This document shows positions 21,865 through 33,739 of a DNA stretch of 64,000 bases, piece by piece. The notes beneath the pieces were generated by a model, which was not told the origin of the DNA, searched no databases, and saw only the letters and a list, made by a program, of their open reading frames with translations. Source of the stretch: Corallium rubrum (Eukaryota; Cnidaria; Anthozoa; Scleralcyonacea; Coralliidae); contig OZ036001.1 of the NCBI GenBank assembly GCA_964035015.1, forward strand, positions 14,714,111 to 14,778,110. Reading direction: 5' to 3'. A program made the position numbers and the translations under genes. The stretch's first letter is position 1. Every line of letters starts with the position of its first letter.

Positions 21865-22325
21865 AAATAAAATAAAATAAAATAAAATAAAATAAAGTAA
21901 AGTAAAGTAAAGTAAAGTAAAGTAAAGTAAAGTAAAGTAAAGTAAAGTAACGTAACGTAACGTAACGTAACGTAACGTAACGTAACGTAACGTAACGTAA
22001 CGTAACGTAACGTAACGTAACGTAACGTAACGTAACGTAAGGTAAGGTAAGGTAAAGTAAAGTAAAGTAGCGTAGCGTAGCGTAGCGTAGCGTAGCGTAG
22101 CGTAACGTAACGTAACGTAACGTAACATAACATACCATACCATACCATACCATACCATACCATACCATACCATACCATACCATACCATACCATACCATAC
22201 CATAACATAACATAACATAACATAACATAACATAACATAACATAACATAACATAATATAACATAACATAACATAAAATAAAATAAAATAAAATAAAATAA
22301 AATAAAATAAAATAAAATAAATAAA
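21865..22325. repeat. Pentanucleotide satellite in ten homogeneous blocks
   Basis: Strict period 5 with block-wise variants in order AATAA, AGTAA, CGTAA, GGTAA, AGTAA, CGTAG, CGTAA, CATAC, CATAA, AATAA. The long YVTLR/YGMVW reading frames on the minus strand are translations of this satellite, not proteins. Confidence 0.97.
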
Positions 22326-22344
22326 TAAATTGCGCATGTAACCG

Positions 22345-22430
22345 CACCTTTAGTATTTTGCTCTGGCTAAGCCAGACAATTTTATACTTGTCGAAGTAAG
22401 ACCACTGGGTAATCAAGGGGATAAACTCGA
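22345..22430. repeat. Diverged MITE core copy
   Basis: CACCTTTAGTATTTTGCTCTG, AAGCCAGACAATTTTA, then ACTGGGTAATCAAGGGG: same family as 21225-21310, on the other side of the satellite. Confidence 0.6.
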
Positions 22431-22810
22431 ATTTTTTCTTAACCATGCAAAACCGTTAGAACATGTAGTTATACTGAAATCATAATTTACAGTTTAATAG
22501 AATTTTTATTAAAATTATTTCAGCATTTGGAGTTACTATAATTTGTTTTTGTTATTTGGATGACCTTGGTTACAGTATAGTTGTACTGTAACGGATGTAT
22601 ACATAAGTTATCAATAATTAAAACACATTACTTGTAGTAGCTTGAGCCATCATAAAAATATGGATTAGGCATGCTACCCAATATGGAAGTGTAGAACACG
22701 ATAGAGCCATAGTAAAAAAAATGTCTAAAGAAAAAAAGAAAAAGCAAATTGTACAATTAAGTAGTATATTTATAAATATAACACAGTAGCTTTTTTAAGA
22801 AAGTCTTAAA
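22431..22810. other. No gene recognised
   Basis: AT-rich spacer before the composite foldback. Confidence 0.5.
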
Positions 22811-23640
22811 GAATGGACAACTTGCATTACAGCAATGCATCATGGGTAAAATGGTAGCGCTTCACTTGCAGGCGAAATGGCCGTCACGAAACGAGCATTT
22901 TGCTTATGAGAAGAATGGATTCTTTTAAGCACATGTTTTGTAGCGCAGGAGAATTTCGAAAAGGGCAATAAGCAGGTGAGTAAGCTTAGTGAACATCGGA
23001 CAGCTCACTATTTTGCCTCACAGCTTTGTGTGTGTTGTTGTTCTATCGCGATCTCGTGTTTTCTGAATTACCAAGTGTTCTGTAATGATTTTTTCGTTTG
23101 TTGAAATTGACAACTTTTGGCGATTGATGTCTGTCATTCGTTCGATTCAGAATGTCCTCTGAAGACAATGTTTTTAAAGAGTCTTTAATTTTTTTGGCAC
23201 GTAAACAACCCGGTTTTATCGGCAACGGCACTGGCACTTTGTAAAAACACCAAGAAGAAAGCACTTTTGCCTGACTTTCTACTGTTTTTCTTTTCTGTTT
23301 CCTTTGTTGTGGTCAGTTCATATCCTGTCAAATAAACCAGTAGGTTCTGGAACTATTGTACGCTGTAAATATATATTCATAACTATATTATTCGTTTAAA
23401 ACGTTGAAAATTTACTGAGTTTTGTTGCTGTGTTGTAGTTAACAAGCTTTGTAAAACACAGGGGTGGTACCACTGAGGCAGAGGGTGGCAGGGGTGCTAC
23501 ACCCCCTGTTGGGGAACCATAGCCCTCCAGGCTCCATCAGGGAAAACTTACCAATTTGTCGGTGAATCTGGAAGGAAAACTGTCTTTTTGTCAATTGGCA
23601 AAGAACTTTTTAACTAATTAATTAGCCAGACAAGTAATTA

Positions 23641-24212
23641 ATGCTTTTGTGAAATCCCCCTACTAGCCCCCATGTCAGGGACCTTAGCCACTGTGTCAGG
23701 GAATTCTTGGCACCATCCCTGGTAAAACCAAAGGACCAACATCTTCAGAAAGGAGGAGAAAGGAGGTGGAACATCTTACTGTATTCTTACATGAGCAGTG
23801 GGTGCTTACATGAGCAAAACTGATTTTACATGTATAAAGTCCACACAACACTCTGAATATATGAAAACAAACAAAACCATATTGAAACAAACAAAACTAG
23901 CTATATTACAAAATCTGCATTTATATGGTATAAAAGTCTTTTAATCATGTCCGTCAAACCCATCAAAGTCTGAATCTGAGTCCAAATCAAACAATATCCA
24001 GGTATAGGACATCTTTGCCTAATGCAGGAAAGCTGTCTGAAACAAGATCATCTTCGGTCCCTTTGTGAAGACGTGGTCAGTTGTACTGAGAGAATGTTTA
24101 AAAATAGCCTGGAAAATTACTTTTTCCTTAAACAGGGGGGGGTGGGGGTGGGGTGGGGGTGGGGGGGGTGAGTGCTTGCTTCAAGATGGGTGCTTACCTG
24201 GTCAACTACAGT
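23641..24212. other. Spacer between inner foldback arms, G-run tract
   Basis: No supportable gene. 24136-24172 is a run of GGGGGTGGGG motifs with quadruplex potential. Confidence 0.6.
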
Positions 24213-24595
24213 GATTACTTGTCTGGCTTAATCAGTTAAAAAGTTCTTTGCCAATTGACAAAAAGACAGTTTTCCTTCCAGATTCACTGACAAATTGGTA
24301 AGTTTTCCCTGATGGGGCCTGGAGGGCTATGGTTCCCCAACAGGGGGTGTAGCACCCCTGCCCCCATCTGCCTCAGTGGCACCACCCCTGTGTTTTACAA
24401 AGCTTGTTGACTACAACACAGCAACAAAACTCAGTAAATTTTCAACGTTTTAAACGAATAATATAGTTATGAATATATATTTACAGCCTACAATAGTTCC
24501 AGAACCTACTGGTTTATTACAGAATCATCCTCAGAAACATGAGAAAATTTTTCATGATGTCTTACACTGCTAAAGTCAACCGAAAAATTTCGGCT

Positions 24596-24665
24596 GACTC
24601 GAGCGGGATTTGAACTCGCACCTTCGGGATTCCGGTCCGCCGCTCTACCTGTTGAGCTATCGAGC
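24596..24665 (-). tRNA. tRNA-like unit 1 (isotype not assignable)
   Basis: Minus strand has an A box (TAGCTCAACAGG), a B box-like GAGTTCAAATCCC and a CTCGA/TCGAG acceptor core. The anticodon arm around GGACCGGAATCCCG does not give a clean 5-bp stem and 7-base loop with T33, so I treat it as a tRNA-derived (Pol III type 2 promoter) sequence, not a working tRNA. Confidence 0.45.
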
Positions 24666-24845
24666 CGCACAGGGATTGGAGGCAAGTTCTATCCAACTTA
24701 AGTGCACGAGATATTCTCGCGACAACTTAACGCTTATCCGTGAGGACGTGCAGTGTTTCAATTCTATTACAGAATCATCCTCAGAAACATGAGAAAATTT
24801 TTCATGATGTCTTACACTGCTAAAGTCAACCGAAAAATTTCGGCT

Positions 24846-24915
24846 GACTCGAGCGGGATTTGAACTCGCACCTTCGGGATTCCGGTCCGCCGCTCTACCT
24901 GTTGAGCTATCGAGC
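24846..24915 (-). tRNA. tRNA-like unit 2
   Basis: Exact second minus-strand copy, 250 bp from unit 1. Confidence 0.45.
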
Positions 24916-25002
24916 CGCACAGGGATTGGAGGCAAGTTCTATCCAACTTAAGTGCACGAGATATTCTCGCGACAACTTAACGCTTATCCGTGAGGACGTG
25001 CA

Positions 25003-25066
25003 TAGCTCAACAGGTAGAGCGGCGGACCGGAATCCCGAAGGTGCGAGTTCAAATCCCGCTCGAGTC
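25003..25066 (+). tRNA. tRNA-like unit 3, 5' truncated at the polarity switch
   Basis: Starts directly at the A box (TAGCTCAACAGG); the first six acceptor bases are replaced by the end of unit 2 (GACGTGCA). Confidence 0.4.
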
Positions 25067-25246
25067 AGCCGAAATTTTTCGGTTGACTTTAGCAGTGTAA
25101 GACATCATGAAAAATTTTCTCATGTTTCTGAGGATGATTCTGTAATAGAATTGAAACACTGCACGTCCTCACGGATAAGCGTTAAGTTGTCGCGAGAATA
25201 TCTCGTGCACTTAAGTTGGATAGAACTTGCCTCCAATCCCTGTGCG

Positions 25247-25316
25247 GCTCGATAGCTCAACAGGTAGAGCGGCGGACCGGAATCCCGAAGGTGCGAGTTC
25301 AAATCCCGCTCGAGTC
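25247..25316 (+). tRNA. tRNA-like unit 4
   Basis: Complete plus-strand copy. Confidence 0.45.
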
Positions 25317-25496
25317 AGCCGAAATTTTTCGGTTGACTTTAGCAGTGTAAGACATCATGAAAAATTTTCTCATGTTTCTGAGGATGATTCTGTAATAGAA
25401 TTGAAACACTGCACGTCCTCACGGATAAGCGTTAAGTTGTCGCGAGAATATCTCGTGCACTTAAGTTGGATAGAACTTGCCTCCAATCCCTGTGCG

Positions 25497-25566
25497 GCTC
25501 GATAGCTCAACAGGTAGAGCGGCGGACCGGAATCCCGAAGGTGCGAGTTCAAATCCCGCTCGAGTC
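25497..25566 (+). tRNA. tRNA-like unit 5
   Basis: Complete plus-strand copy, 250 bp on. Confidence 0.45.
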
Positions 25567-25746
25567 AGCCGAAATTTTTCGGTTGACTTTAGCAGTGTAA
25601 GACATCATGAAAAATTTTCTCATGTTTCTGAGGATGATTCTGTAATAGAATTGAAACACTGCACGTCCTCACGGATAAGCGTTAAGTTGTCGCGAGAATA
25701 TCTCGTGCACTTAAGTTGGATAGAACTTGCCTCCAATCCCTGTGCG

Positions 25747-25816
25747 GCTCGATAGCTCAACAGGTAGAGCGGCGGACCGGAATCCCGAAGGTGCGAGTTC
25801 AAATCCTGCTCGAGTC
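25747..25816 (+). tRNA. tRNA-like unit 6
   Basis: Last copy; one C-to-T change after the B box (AAATCCTGC). Its unit is cut short at 25865 by the outer foldback arm. Confidence 0.45.
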
Positions 25817-27134
25817 AGCCGAATTTTTCGGTTGACTTTAGCAGTGTAAGACATCATGAAAAATTTTCCTACTGGTTTATTTGACAGGATATGAACTGAC
25901 CACAACAAAGGAAACAGAAAAGAAAAACAGTAGAAAGTCAGGCAAAAGTGCTTTCTTCTTGGTGTTTTTACAAAGTGCCAGTGCCGTTGCCAATAAAACC
26001 GCGTTGTTTACGTGCCAAAAAAATTAAAGACTCTTTAAAAACATTGTCTTCAGAGGACATTCTGAATCGAACGAATGACAGACATCAATCGCCAAAAGTT
26101 GTCAACTTCAACAAATGAAAAAATCATTACAAAACACTTGGTAATTCAGAAAATACGAGATCGCAACAGAACAACACACACACACACATGTCTGTGAGGC
26201 AAAATGGTGAGCTGTCCGATGTTCACTAAGCTTACTCACCTGAAAACGTCGAGAAGAACCTCCCTTTGGGAACGTATTTATTAGCATATTCTTCACTCTT
26301 TCAGTAGCTCTATATTTCTGCTCTGACTTCGCTGTCCTTGGCACACAACCAAGGATGCAAAATCTTCTTATATTATTATAAGAAGATTTTTTTTGGACCA
26401 AATTTCTTCTTATATCTTCTTATATTATTATCTTTATATAATGAATTAAAATGATAAACATTTAATAAAAAAATGTTTAACACTTTGTAGTGTTAAATAA
26501 TTCTATATAGTCTGTACCTCACTACCTGTAGTCTGAATTTCACCTCAATTTCTGAAGTAATTCTGGTAATAACTCCATGTCCAATATGCACGAATTTATT
26601 GGTTAGGATTAGGGGGGGTGTTGGGTGTTGGGGTAAGGCTTTCATGTGACATCATCACATTTTTATTTGAAATCTCTATTTTTATTTTAAAATCTTCTTA
26701 TACAGTATTGTCTTAAACCTTCTTATAACGATTATAAGAATTAAGATTTTTGTTTTGAAAAAATCTTCTTATAATCATCCCTGCACACAACGTTCTATAT
26801 AGTCCCCCAAATACATTGCCCTTTTCGAAATTCTCCTGCACTACAAAAAATGTGCTTAAAAGAATCCATTCTTCTCACAAGCAAAATGCTCATTTCGTGA
26901 CAGCCATTTCGCCTGCAAATGAAGCGCTACCATTTTACCCATGATGCATTGCTGTAATGTAAATTGTCCATTAACAACAATTACGCAACGACAACTTACT
27001 ATTGCTCATAAACATGCGAGCTGTCCAAACCAACTAGGCGGAAGAAATATGATTTTAACTAGAATTACAAATTGTAAGTGAAATGCTACAAGTAAATACT
27101 GGGCAGCAGTACATCATAATACACTAATATATTA

Positions 27135-29062
27135 TTAAAACAACAAGTTCCATATACACACACACATATTTTTTGGGAGTTCTGAGGGTGTTGAGAGTGT
27201 TTTGGCCCACTGCCAGGAACTGCAAAGGCCCATTTCAACTTGGAAAAATTTTCCTCGGACAGACAATTTTTCTGTGACTTTCAGGCAGAATTTAGGGTTA
27301 TTTTGTCTAAGCCATAATAAGGCATCAAGAACTTTTTGCCTTCTGACATTGACATCTTTGAAGGTATTGTCTCTACCGCTAACCTTAACAATTATCACAG
27401 AAAGGTCTTTTGGATATCTTGGTAATGTAGATGCAAGTTCATTAACATTTTGGGGGAGATTCACACAGTGCCCAGAATAACCTCTTTGACCACCAGGTTT
27501 AACATAAACTCTCATTATAGGCAGAGCACGGGCAACTAACATCTCTCCTATTTGAGTCAAACCTTGTAACTGAGGAGGGATTGAAGAAGGGGTCATAGAA
27601 TTTTCTTTTGAAAACTTTTTAGGGTTTTTTTTGTCTCTAGTATATACATTGTGAACACACATAAGTGTCTGGTGACCTAGGTTTTGATTTCAATGACCAT
27701 GCCTCTTGACAAATGGTACATTGAAAAACTGAAAATTCAATTGAATTATGGAATTTTAACATAGAGGACTTTGCCCAACTTTGTTCATGTAGTTTACCAT
27801 ATTTGATAGAATCAAATTCGTTCAATAGTCTTTCTGAGAAAGGGCTAGTTGAGTTTTTTGCCGCTTTGTTTTCATGCCTTTTCTGACTTTTTCAAGCCTT
27901 TTGCTTCTCTCAAAATGTGATTGTTCTGATCTTTTTCTTTTCTGAATGGCATTATTTTTCTGTAGCCTGATTTCTCTCTCAGTTTCAGTTTCATTTGAAG
28001 TAATTCTTTCCTTATACTCTCTGGCTTTTTGAAGCCGGTTTATTCTTTGACTTTCAGTTTCCTTTGGCTTTTTTTTTTGCATTAGGTACATGAGTAACAT
28101 TAGGTTCAAAGCTGTGAATGTGAAACTCAACGGGTACAACCTCAAATAATTGACTATTTAACTCAAGTGAGAGGGAATACAAATCCTGTTCTAAGTTACA
28201 AATATTGACCAATTTCATAACAGCAGTGCCATTTGGATCAGGCATACCACAAGCATTTCGTGCATGAGAATCAAACACATAAATACAATCTGTACTGGTG
28301 CTTTTTATCAAAGCCATAATGTAGGCTTCTAATATTATAAATGCATAATTGTTGTTTGAAAAAGCATTCATCAAAGCTGAACGTAAAGTGAAGTACAGAG
28401 CCTCATTTTCGTGCTCGTTGAGCGTATTAATTCTCCCTTGATAAAACTCTTTGTAATTTATCAACCACAAGGGGTTGTTATTTTGTGAGTTTGGGTCTAC
28501 CACCGGTAGATCAGCACTTCTCACCCTAATAAGCGATTCAACATCCGCCCAGGGAGGCAGATCATTTGTTTGTGAAATATCTTCAGCTCAAAGAGAAGCG
28601 AATCATTTGCTTTGTGTCGTAATTTGCATATCATTTGTTTGTGTCTTAATTTGCATATTGTTCGTGTTAATACTGTCAACACAACAAGGCGCCACACTGG
28701 GCAGGTAGTTCAGGGGACAATGTCTCTGTATCAGGGATGGATCTACTTACAAGAGCATCGAGATAAAGTCGATCTCCTTCAGCGAGAATCTGATCTACAG
28801 TGGATGCGGTCCACTGTTCGATCGGCAAAGTCTGAGCATATAACAACGATAACAACGCTGAAAAACTCATAAAAGAGCATTGTCTTCCCCGTAAAATGTC
28901 ACTAAATCGTTCGTTACCTTGATGAATGCTTCCAGCAAGAAATAAGTTCAAACTTGACATGATAAAACCACTTACCTTTAATAGCTGCCTTGAGTTGAGG
29001 TTGGAAATAAAATCACAAACAACGAACAACGTGCTCTGATCACTGATCTCAAAGGCGGCCAT
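27135..29062 (-). pseudogene. Helitron-type OTU protease / DUF6570 gene front end, decayed
   Basis: Reading down the minus strand: a start region (MAAFEISDQS) with a perfect donor (TTAAAG|GTAAGT); an OTU-like protease N-half (RGRQCSFMSFSAL, TVDQILAEGDRLY); after a ~150-bp gap rich in ATCATTTG, the C-half with the His motif (YVFDSHARNACGM); a Lys/Arg/Glu-rich linker (KREYKERITSNETETERE-like); a Cys motif (FQCTICQ, YVCSQC); and a DUF6570 block ([38 protein letters not shown]). Frames change near 27830 and 27645. The same order of modules occurs in the Helentron at 44.5-48.1 kb, but sequence is diverged and Rep, helicase and endonuclease are absent. Confidence 0.7.
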
Positions 29063-29699
29063 TTCCGGTGGGTCCCATATACAATATGGTCACGGACTTG
29101 TTCCGCGATGGGGGGAGGGGGGTAGCCTTGAATCCGCGATAACACGTAAAAATAGGTCGAAATCAGAATTAGTGTTTGTGAAAAGATCTTGCACAGTATC
29201 AGGGAATTTAATAATATTATCCAGCTGTATACGTTTATAAAATTTGTTGTAACATATTCCGGGTGATTCCGATTCCAATACGATCGAGAAACGAGATTTA
29301 ATAATGCCGCCGCTGGCGTAGTTGATCGCGGTCGCAATTTCATGCATATGCGAACTTTCAGTTGGGCTAGATGGGATGAGCAGGGTTTGGCAGTGCTTTC
29401 CCCGCACGAGAAGGCCCCAACGCACGATAAGTCCCCTACCATATATGGTATGGTTGCCAGCGCCCTTTTGTATTTTTGTGCAATGGCACAAGTGGCGGTG
29501 TATTGCGATCATTTTATTTGATTAAAAGAATCATTCTTTGAGAAAATGACACACATAGTGATATATTATCAGGTATGTTTAATATTTGTTTCAGTTATCC
29601 AAATAAGAAAGTTTTTGTTCTCGTGATATTTTTTAGGAACATTTGTCTTGGAATTTAATAATATTATGAGTCATGAGTGAGATGGATCTTTGTATTTTT

Positions 29700-30881
29700 T
29701 GTTTCGTTCCCCGCAGGAACGAAACTGTTACTGTATTAGCTTTCCATTGACATCACAAAAGAAACTGTCATCACAGATGAAAATCGTCCAATCGTGGTGC
29801 AGTGTTGTTGACATAACTGTGATCTTATCCAATGAAATCAAAATTCCGCATAAAAAATTTAGTTGGAGGCGTGGTTAAACGCCAAAACGAAGTGAAAATA
29901 TTGCTGATCTAGAGTAATTTGAAGACGTAAACAATCCCGTGCGAAGCGAATCATCAATCTTGTGCTGTAGAAAGTATGAACTTTCCCCTCCTTGAACTCG
30001 AGAATGCGTTCGTTATGTATGGCAACTGCGCGTTCCAAAAGGTCAGTCGCACTGTTTCACGCGTGTCTAATAATTTTAAAATATAGCTATTTTATGAACA
30101 ATGTCAATAGTTTCAGGCTAGAAGTTCGTTATCATTCATTTGTGGCCCATCTAAATGGATTACTCTGATTCGAGAATTAAACTATGACCTATGACGACGA
30201 ACATGATGATAGTCCGTTATTGACCTAATTTATATTGATCCTTTTGGCCTTGGAAATTTATGGATTTGCTATTGGCGATTATTCAATAAATACCGCGGTG
30301 TCATAAATAAATCAGCTGCATGAAATTTAAATGCGACGTGCTAGCGTCTCGCGAAAGCAATTATTTTGGTAACGTTTTATTTTCCTCCTATAGACGGCCA
30401 GAAGAGTATTGCTACTGAATAGAAGATTTACGTTGCCGAAATAATTGCGTTCTCACGAAAATCGCGAGACCGCTAGCACGTCACATTTAAATTCAGTCGA
30501 ATTTATGCGACTGCGAATAACCTGAAATAATCAATAGAGCCTGCCCTCTGGACTGCGGAGGAGAGAGTAATCCGTCATGATCAGACGGTACAACGTCTGA
30601 AATGTGTGTTCGTTTTATTAGACGAAGCTTAAATTATTTTTTTGTAGTTTTATTATAATCTTCTCACTTCAGCATATTTCTAGTTTGTTTATATGCAAAA
30701 CAAAAATCGTCTGAATTAAATTTGCCGTATGAAACGCAGGCGCGTAGTAAACATTGTCGCGCCAGTCTACATGGGGGAAATAATTAGTTGAGCTAAAATT
30801 CGTCATTGCTGTTGAAACAGCCCCTCATAAACGACTGACCGGAACGAAACAGCTATTTCTTTTAAGAAATAGTTTCTTGTT
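29700..30881. mobile_element. Non-autonomous Helentron-like repeat, copy 1
   Basis: Nearly identical to 60466-61600. The left end is a hairpin (GTTTCGTTCC ... GGAACGAAAC). Near the right end GGAACGAAAC recurs, followed by a hairpin CTATTTCTT/AAGAAATAG and the terminal TTTCTTGTT. This matches the end plan of the 10.5-kb Helentron (left hairpin; right inverted copy, hairpin, TCTTGTT). No coding capacity. An internal inverted pair (GTGCTAGCGTCTCGCG with its complement ~135 bp later) is also present. Confidence 0.65.
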
Positions 30882-31025
30882 GTCCATGTGTTGGTATTCG
30901 CGAAATAGTGTAATGTTAGTCCTAAGATAAAAGCATTTACAAAGATTTTAAATAACTATTGCGAATCAAACTCATATAAATATATAGATATGGCTGAATG
31001 TAATATGTATACAGGTATGTAATAG

Positions 31026-31685
31026 CCTTATATCCAAACACCGAGACGTTTTTCAACAAACTTCGAGGTGTTTGGATTTCCTGATGAAACACTCCTCCGA
31101 GTGTGTGATATAGCATCTCAGCAGTATTTTAAGAGAAAATCAAGATGGAAGTGTGCTTAATTTATGTAATTTCTTCCTCCCCTGATTTCCTTTGTGTTTT
31201 CTTTCATGAATTATTAATGTGTTTGAAATGTCAGGATATCAAACAGAAATATTTGAATGTTTGTTTCAGTCAGTGCAGTCCTAGCTTCCATCTTTTTTCA
31301 TATACATGTAGTATGTATAATGGAAAATGTACATTATATACAGTACTACTAGTAAGTTCAATGAATATGGCATATGAGGGACTAGCAGGTTCCACTCAAA
31401 GTAAACCATGGTGGACAGACTTGCTATATTGGTTCAGTAGAAAACAGTGTTAAATATCCATCTCAAACCATTAATAATTCATGCAAAAAAACACAAAGAA
31501 AATCAGTACTGTGTTGGTGGTTTGGATATCGGAGGAAGAAATTACATAAATTAAGCAAACTTTTACCTTGATTTTCTCTTAAAATACTGATTTGTTTGGG
31601 ATACTATATCATACACTCAGAGGAGTGTCTCATCAGAATATCTAAACACCTTGAATTTTGTTCAAAAACCTTGGTTTTCAATATA
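31026..31685. repeat. Foldback element with ~160-bp imperfect arms
   Basis: CCAAACACCGAGACG...GTAATTTCTTCCTCC at 31034-31180 is mirrored at ~31530-31675 (GGAGGAAGAAATTACATAAA and following). The middle contains no gene. Confidence 0.75.
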
Positions 31686-33251
31686 TATTACACAAACCAT
31701 ATCTTTATTTTCTTTACTCTAAACTAAGTATATGATGGTTTACATTTGAATGGAGCCTGCATCACTTTGAAAAATGATGTGTGGTCATCATCTAGAAAGT
31801 CACCTATTTTATTTAGTGCTTCAAAGCTTGTCTTTACATGTATATCAACTTGTAGTCCACTAGTAAGCATATATTGGTTATATGCTAGGAAGTGTTAAAC
31901 AGATTTTTTCTTACTATTTTTTACTAATAATATACACGTAAAAAATATGCAAATCTCAGAATCTGTATTAAAATATTGTTCAAGGAAAAACCATAAAACA
32001 ACTCATATTTATAAAATTGAAATATAGTAAGGTTGGTGTACTGCCAATAGTAATACTAATAATACCCTTACATGTAGAGTCTAACGTGTTAAGCATTGAC
32101 CCTTCATTAGAGAGAAACCAATTAGTAAATATATTTATGTAGTAAATACAGTTACAGGTAACAGTGAATGTCTTCCTGTGGTGTTCTGTTTTCCAGTGAG
32201 CAACTCCTTGGGGAATTAGGCCTGACACCTACTTATAATCACGTGAAAGGTGCAGTTATTTAAACAAACCTCGAGGAAGTTACAGTAGGCTAGTTAATCA
32301 CCAGATTATTGCTCATTGCACCCAATTCCATCTGCCCAACTCAACCACTTGGTGCTATCCTTTCTTGGGAGGTTCGCTTTGATTGTCCTAACACATATTT
32401 AGTAGTTCTTTTAGCTATAGACTTACAGGTGAGGGTCACTGCATTTGTGTATGGAGCATATTCAGTCAGACATTTGGCTGTTCCAGGGTATTCAGGTAAC
32501 TCTCCCCATACTTTTTACCAGTGACAATGTAGTGCTGCAGAGTGGGAGGAGGGTTACCATAAGGGTTTTTCCAGATACAAGGTAGAGTAGGGTAACCTTC
32601 CTTATAGGTAGTAGAGCTTCCTTAAATAAATAGTGATGTAAATTTCCCATACAAATGCCATTAAACACTGACATTGTTTATAGCAGACCACTGAGATTTT
32701 GAAAAGGTATTAATTTACATCACAAGCTATTATGACTGTACATACTGTCATACTGTATTTTCAACTACATGGAATTTGTTTCAAAAGATTTATCATGTTC
32801 AACTGATAATTCAGGGTTGTAGACAGGTGACTGATAGTACATATTTAGTTTTAACAGAATCTAATTCTTAATCCTTTATCAATGAAGATATCAAATATTA
32901 AAGAATTTTTGTTTCATTCATGCTATAAGTACAGAATACTCAATCAAAGATGACAACACTATATATGTTTTATAAGAAATATTCTGCTGAGTAACTGAAA
33001 GTAACCACAAACATTGATCCCATTTGGCAAAAGTACTAATAATGTCAACCAAATTAATCTATCAAAATTAGAATCCAGTAATTTTGCCACATAGTATTTA
33101 AATTATCAAGAATTAAAAAATACAGCTAAAGTTAGGTTTGACTTATCACTTGTACGGTATGCTATTAAAATATATTAGAACATGTGACATGCCTTGTACA
33201 CAACATTATTCATATTGAAGCAATTTTAATATCCTAAAAAGATTATTAGGT
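31686..33251. other. No gene; one diverged PLE-end scar
   Basis: About 32020-32115 resembles the 17855 PLE-end sequence (ATATAGTAAGGTTGGTGTAC, GAGTCTAACGTGTTA). The rest is AT-rich with no supportable frame. Confidence 0.5.
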
Positions 33252-33675
33252 ACTTAATAATATACATGAAAAAATTTGTCAATTCTGATTGGCTGAGAGG
33301 AATGCAATTTTAGTGTAATTCAGTGCAGAAGAATGAAATACAGTGCAAATTTTGTAATTTTTTAAATTTGCACAAAAATTATTTTTTACTAGAAAAAAAG
33401 CGGTTCCTGTTAATTTTTTTTCTTCACGTATATTATTTGAACAAAGCATTTTGATTAGAAAGATCCCCTTTATGATAAAGTTTTTCATGTATATTATTAA
33501 TAAGTAATAGCGTGATTTCTCGTGCAATTTTGAAAAAACACGCACTCGTGAGTTTTTCAAAGACCTCAAATAGCACTCGTCCTTCGGACTCGTGCAATTT
33601 TGATAGTCTTTGAAAAACTCACTCGTGCATGTTTTTTCCAAATTGCACTCGAAACCATGCTATTACCTATACAAA
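33252..33675. mobile_element. Dispersed non-coding element, copy 2, with hairpin
   Basis: TTAATAATATACATGAAAAA at the left is mirrored at ~33475-33498. The following ~175 bp is the hairpin centred on CTCGTCCTTCGGACTCG, as in 6745-7402. Confidence 0.75.
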
Positions 33676-33739
33676 ATGTATCAGGATAACATTCGTGGTT
33701 GCAAAATCCTGGATTTGGACTTGCAGGTGATTATGTACT

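Larger units (their letters stand above)
24520..25865. repeat. Head-to-head array of 250-bp tRNA-like units (2 minus, 4 plus)
   Basis: Unit = tRNA-like head, AGTCAGCCGAAATTTTTCGG, TTTCTGAGGATGATTCTGTA, and a 3' part ending GCCTCCAATCCCTGTGCG. Two units point left and four point right; the polarity switch is at ~25001-25003, where the first plus copy is truncated. Units are nearly identical, so the array is young or homogenised. Confidence 0.9.
22811..26972. mobile_element. 4.1-kb nested foldback with internal tRNA-like array
   Basis: Outer arms: 22811-23346 mirrors 25866-26972 (for example AATGCATCATGGGTAAAATGG with its complement near 26940). The right outer arm has a ~575-bp extra segment at 26243-26818. 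Inner arms: 23333-23640 mirrors 24213-24520 (ACCAATTTGTCGGTGAATCT and complement). Between inner right and outer right arms lie six 250-bp units with tRNA-like heads. No transposase found, so any mobility would be non-autonomous. Confidence 0.75.

Noticed and set aside
21804-22446. Three overlapping 140-195 residue ORFs (YVTLRYVTLR, YGMVWYGMVW)
   Set aside because: Produced by the period-5 satellite; a stop-free pentamer is open in several frames.
24610-25908. Repeated 60-131 residue ORFs
   Set aside because: Translations of the 250-bp tRNA-like unit; the same peptide appears on both strands because units are inverted.
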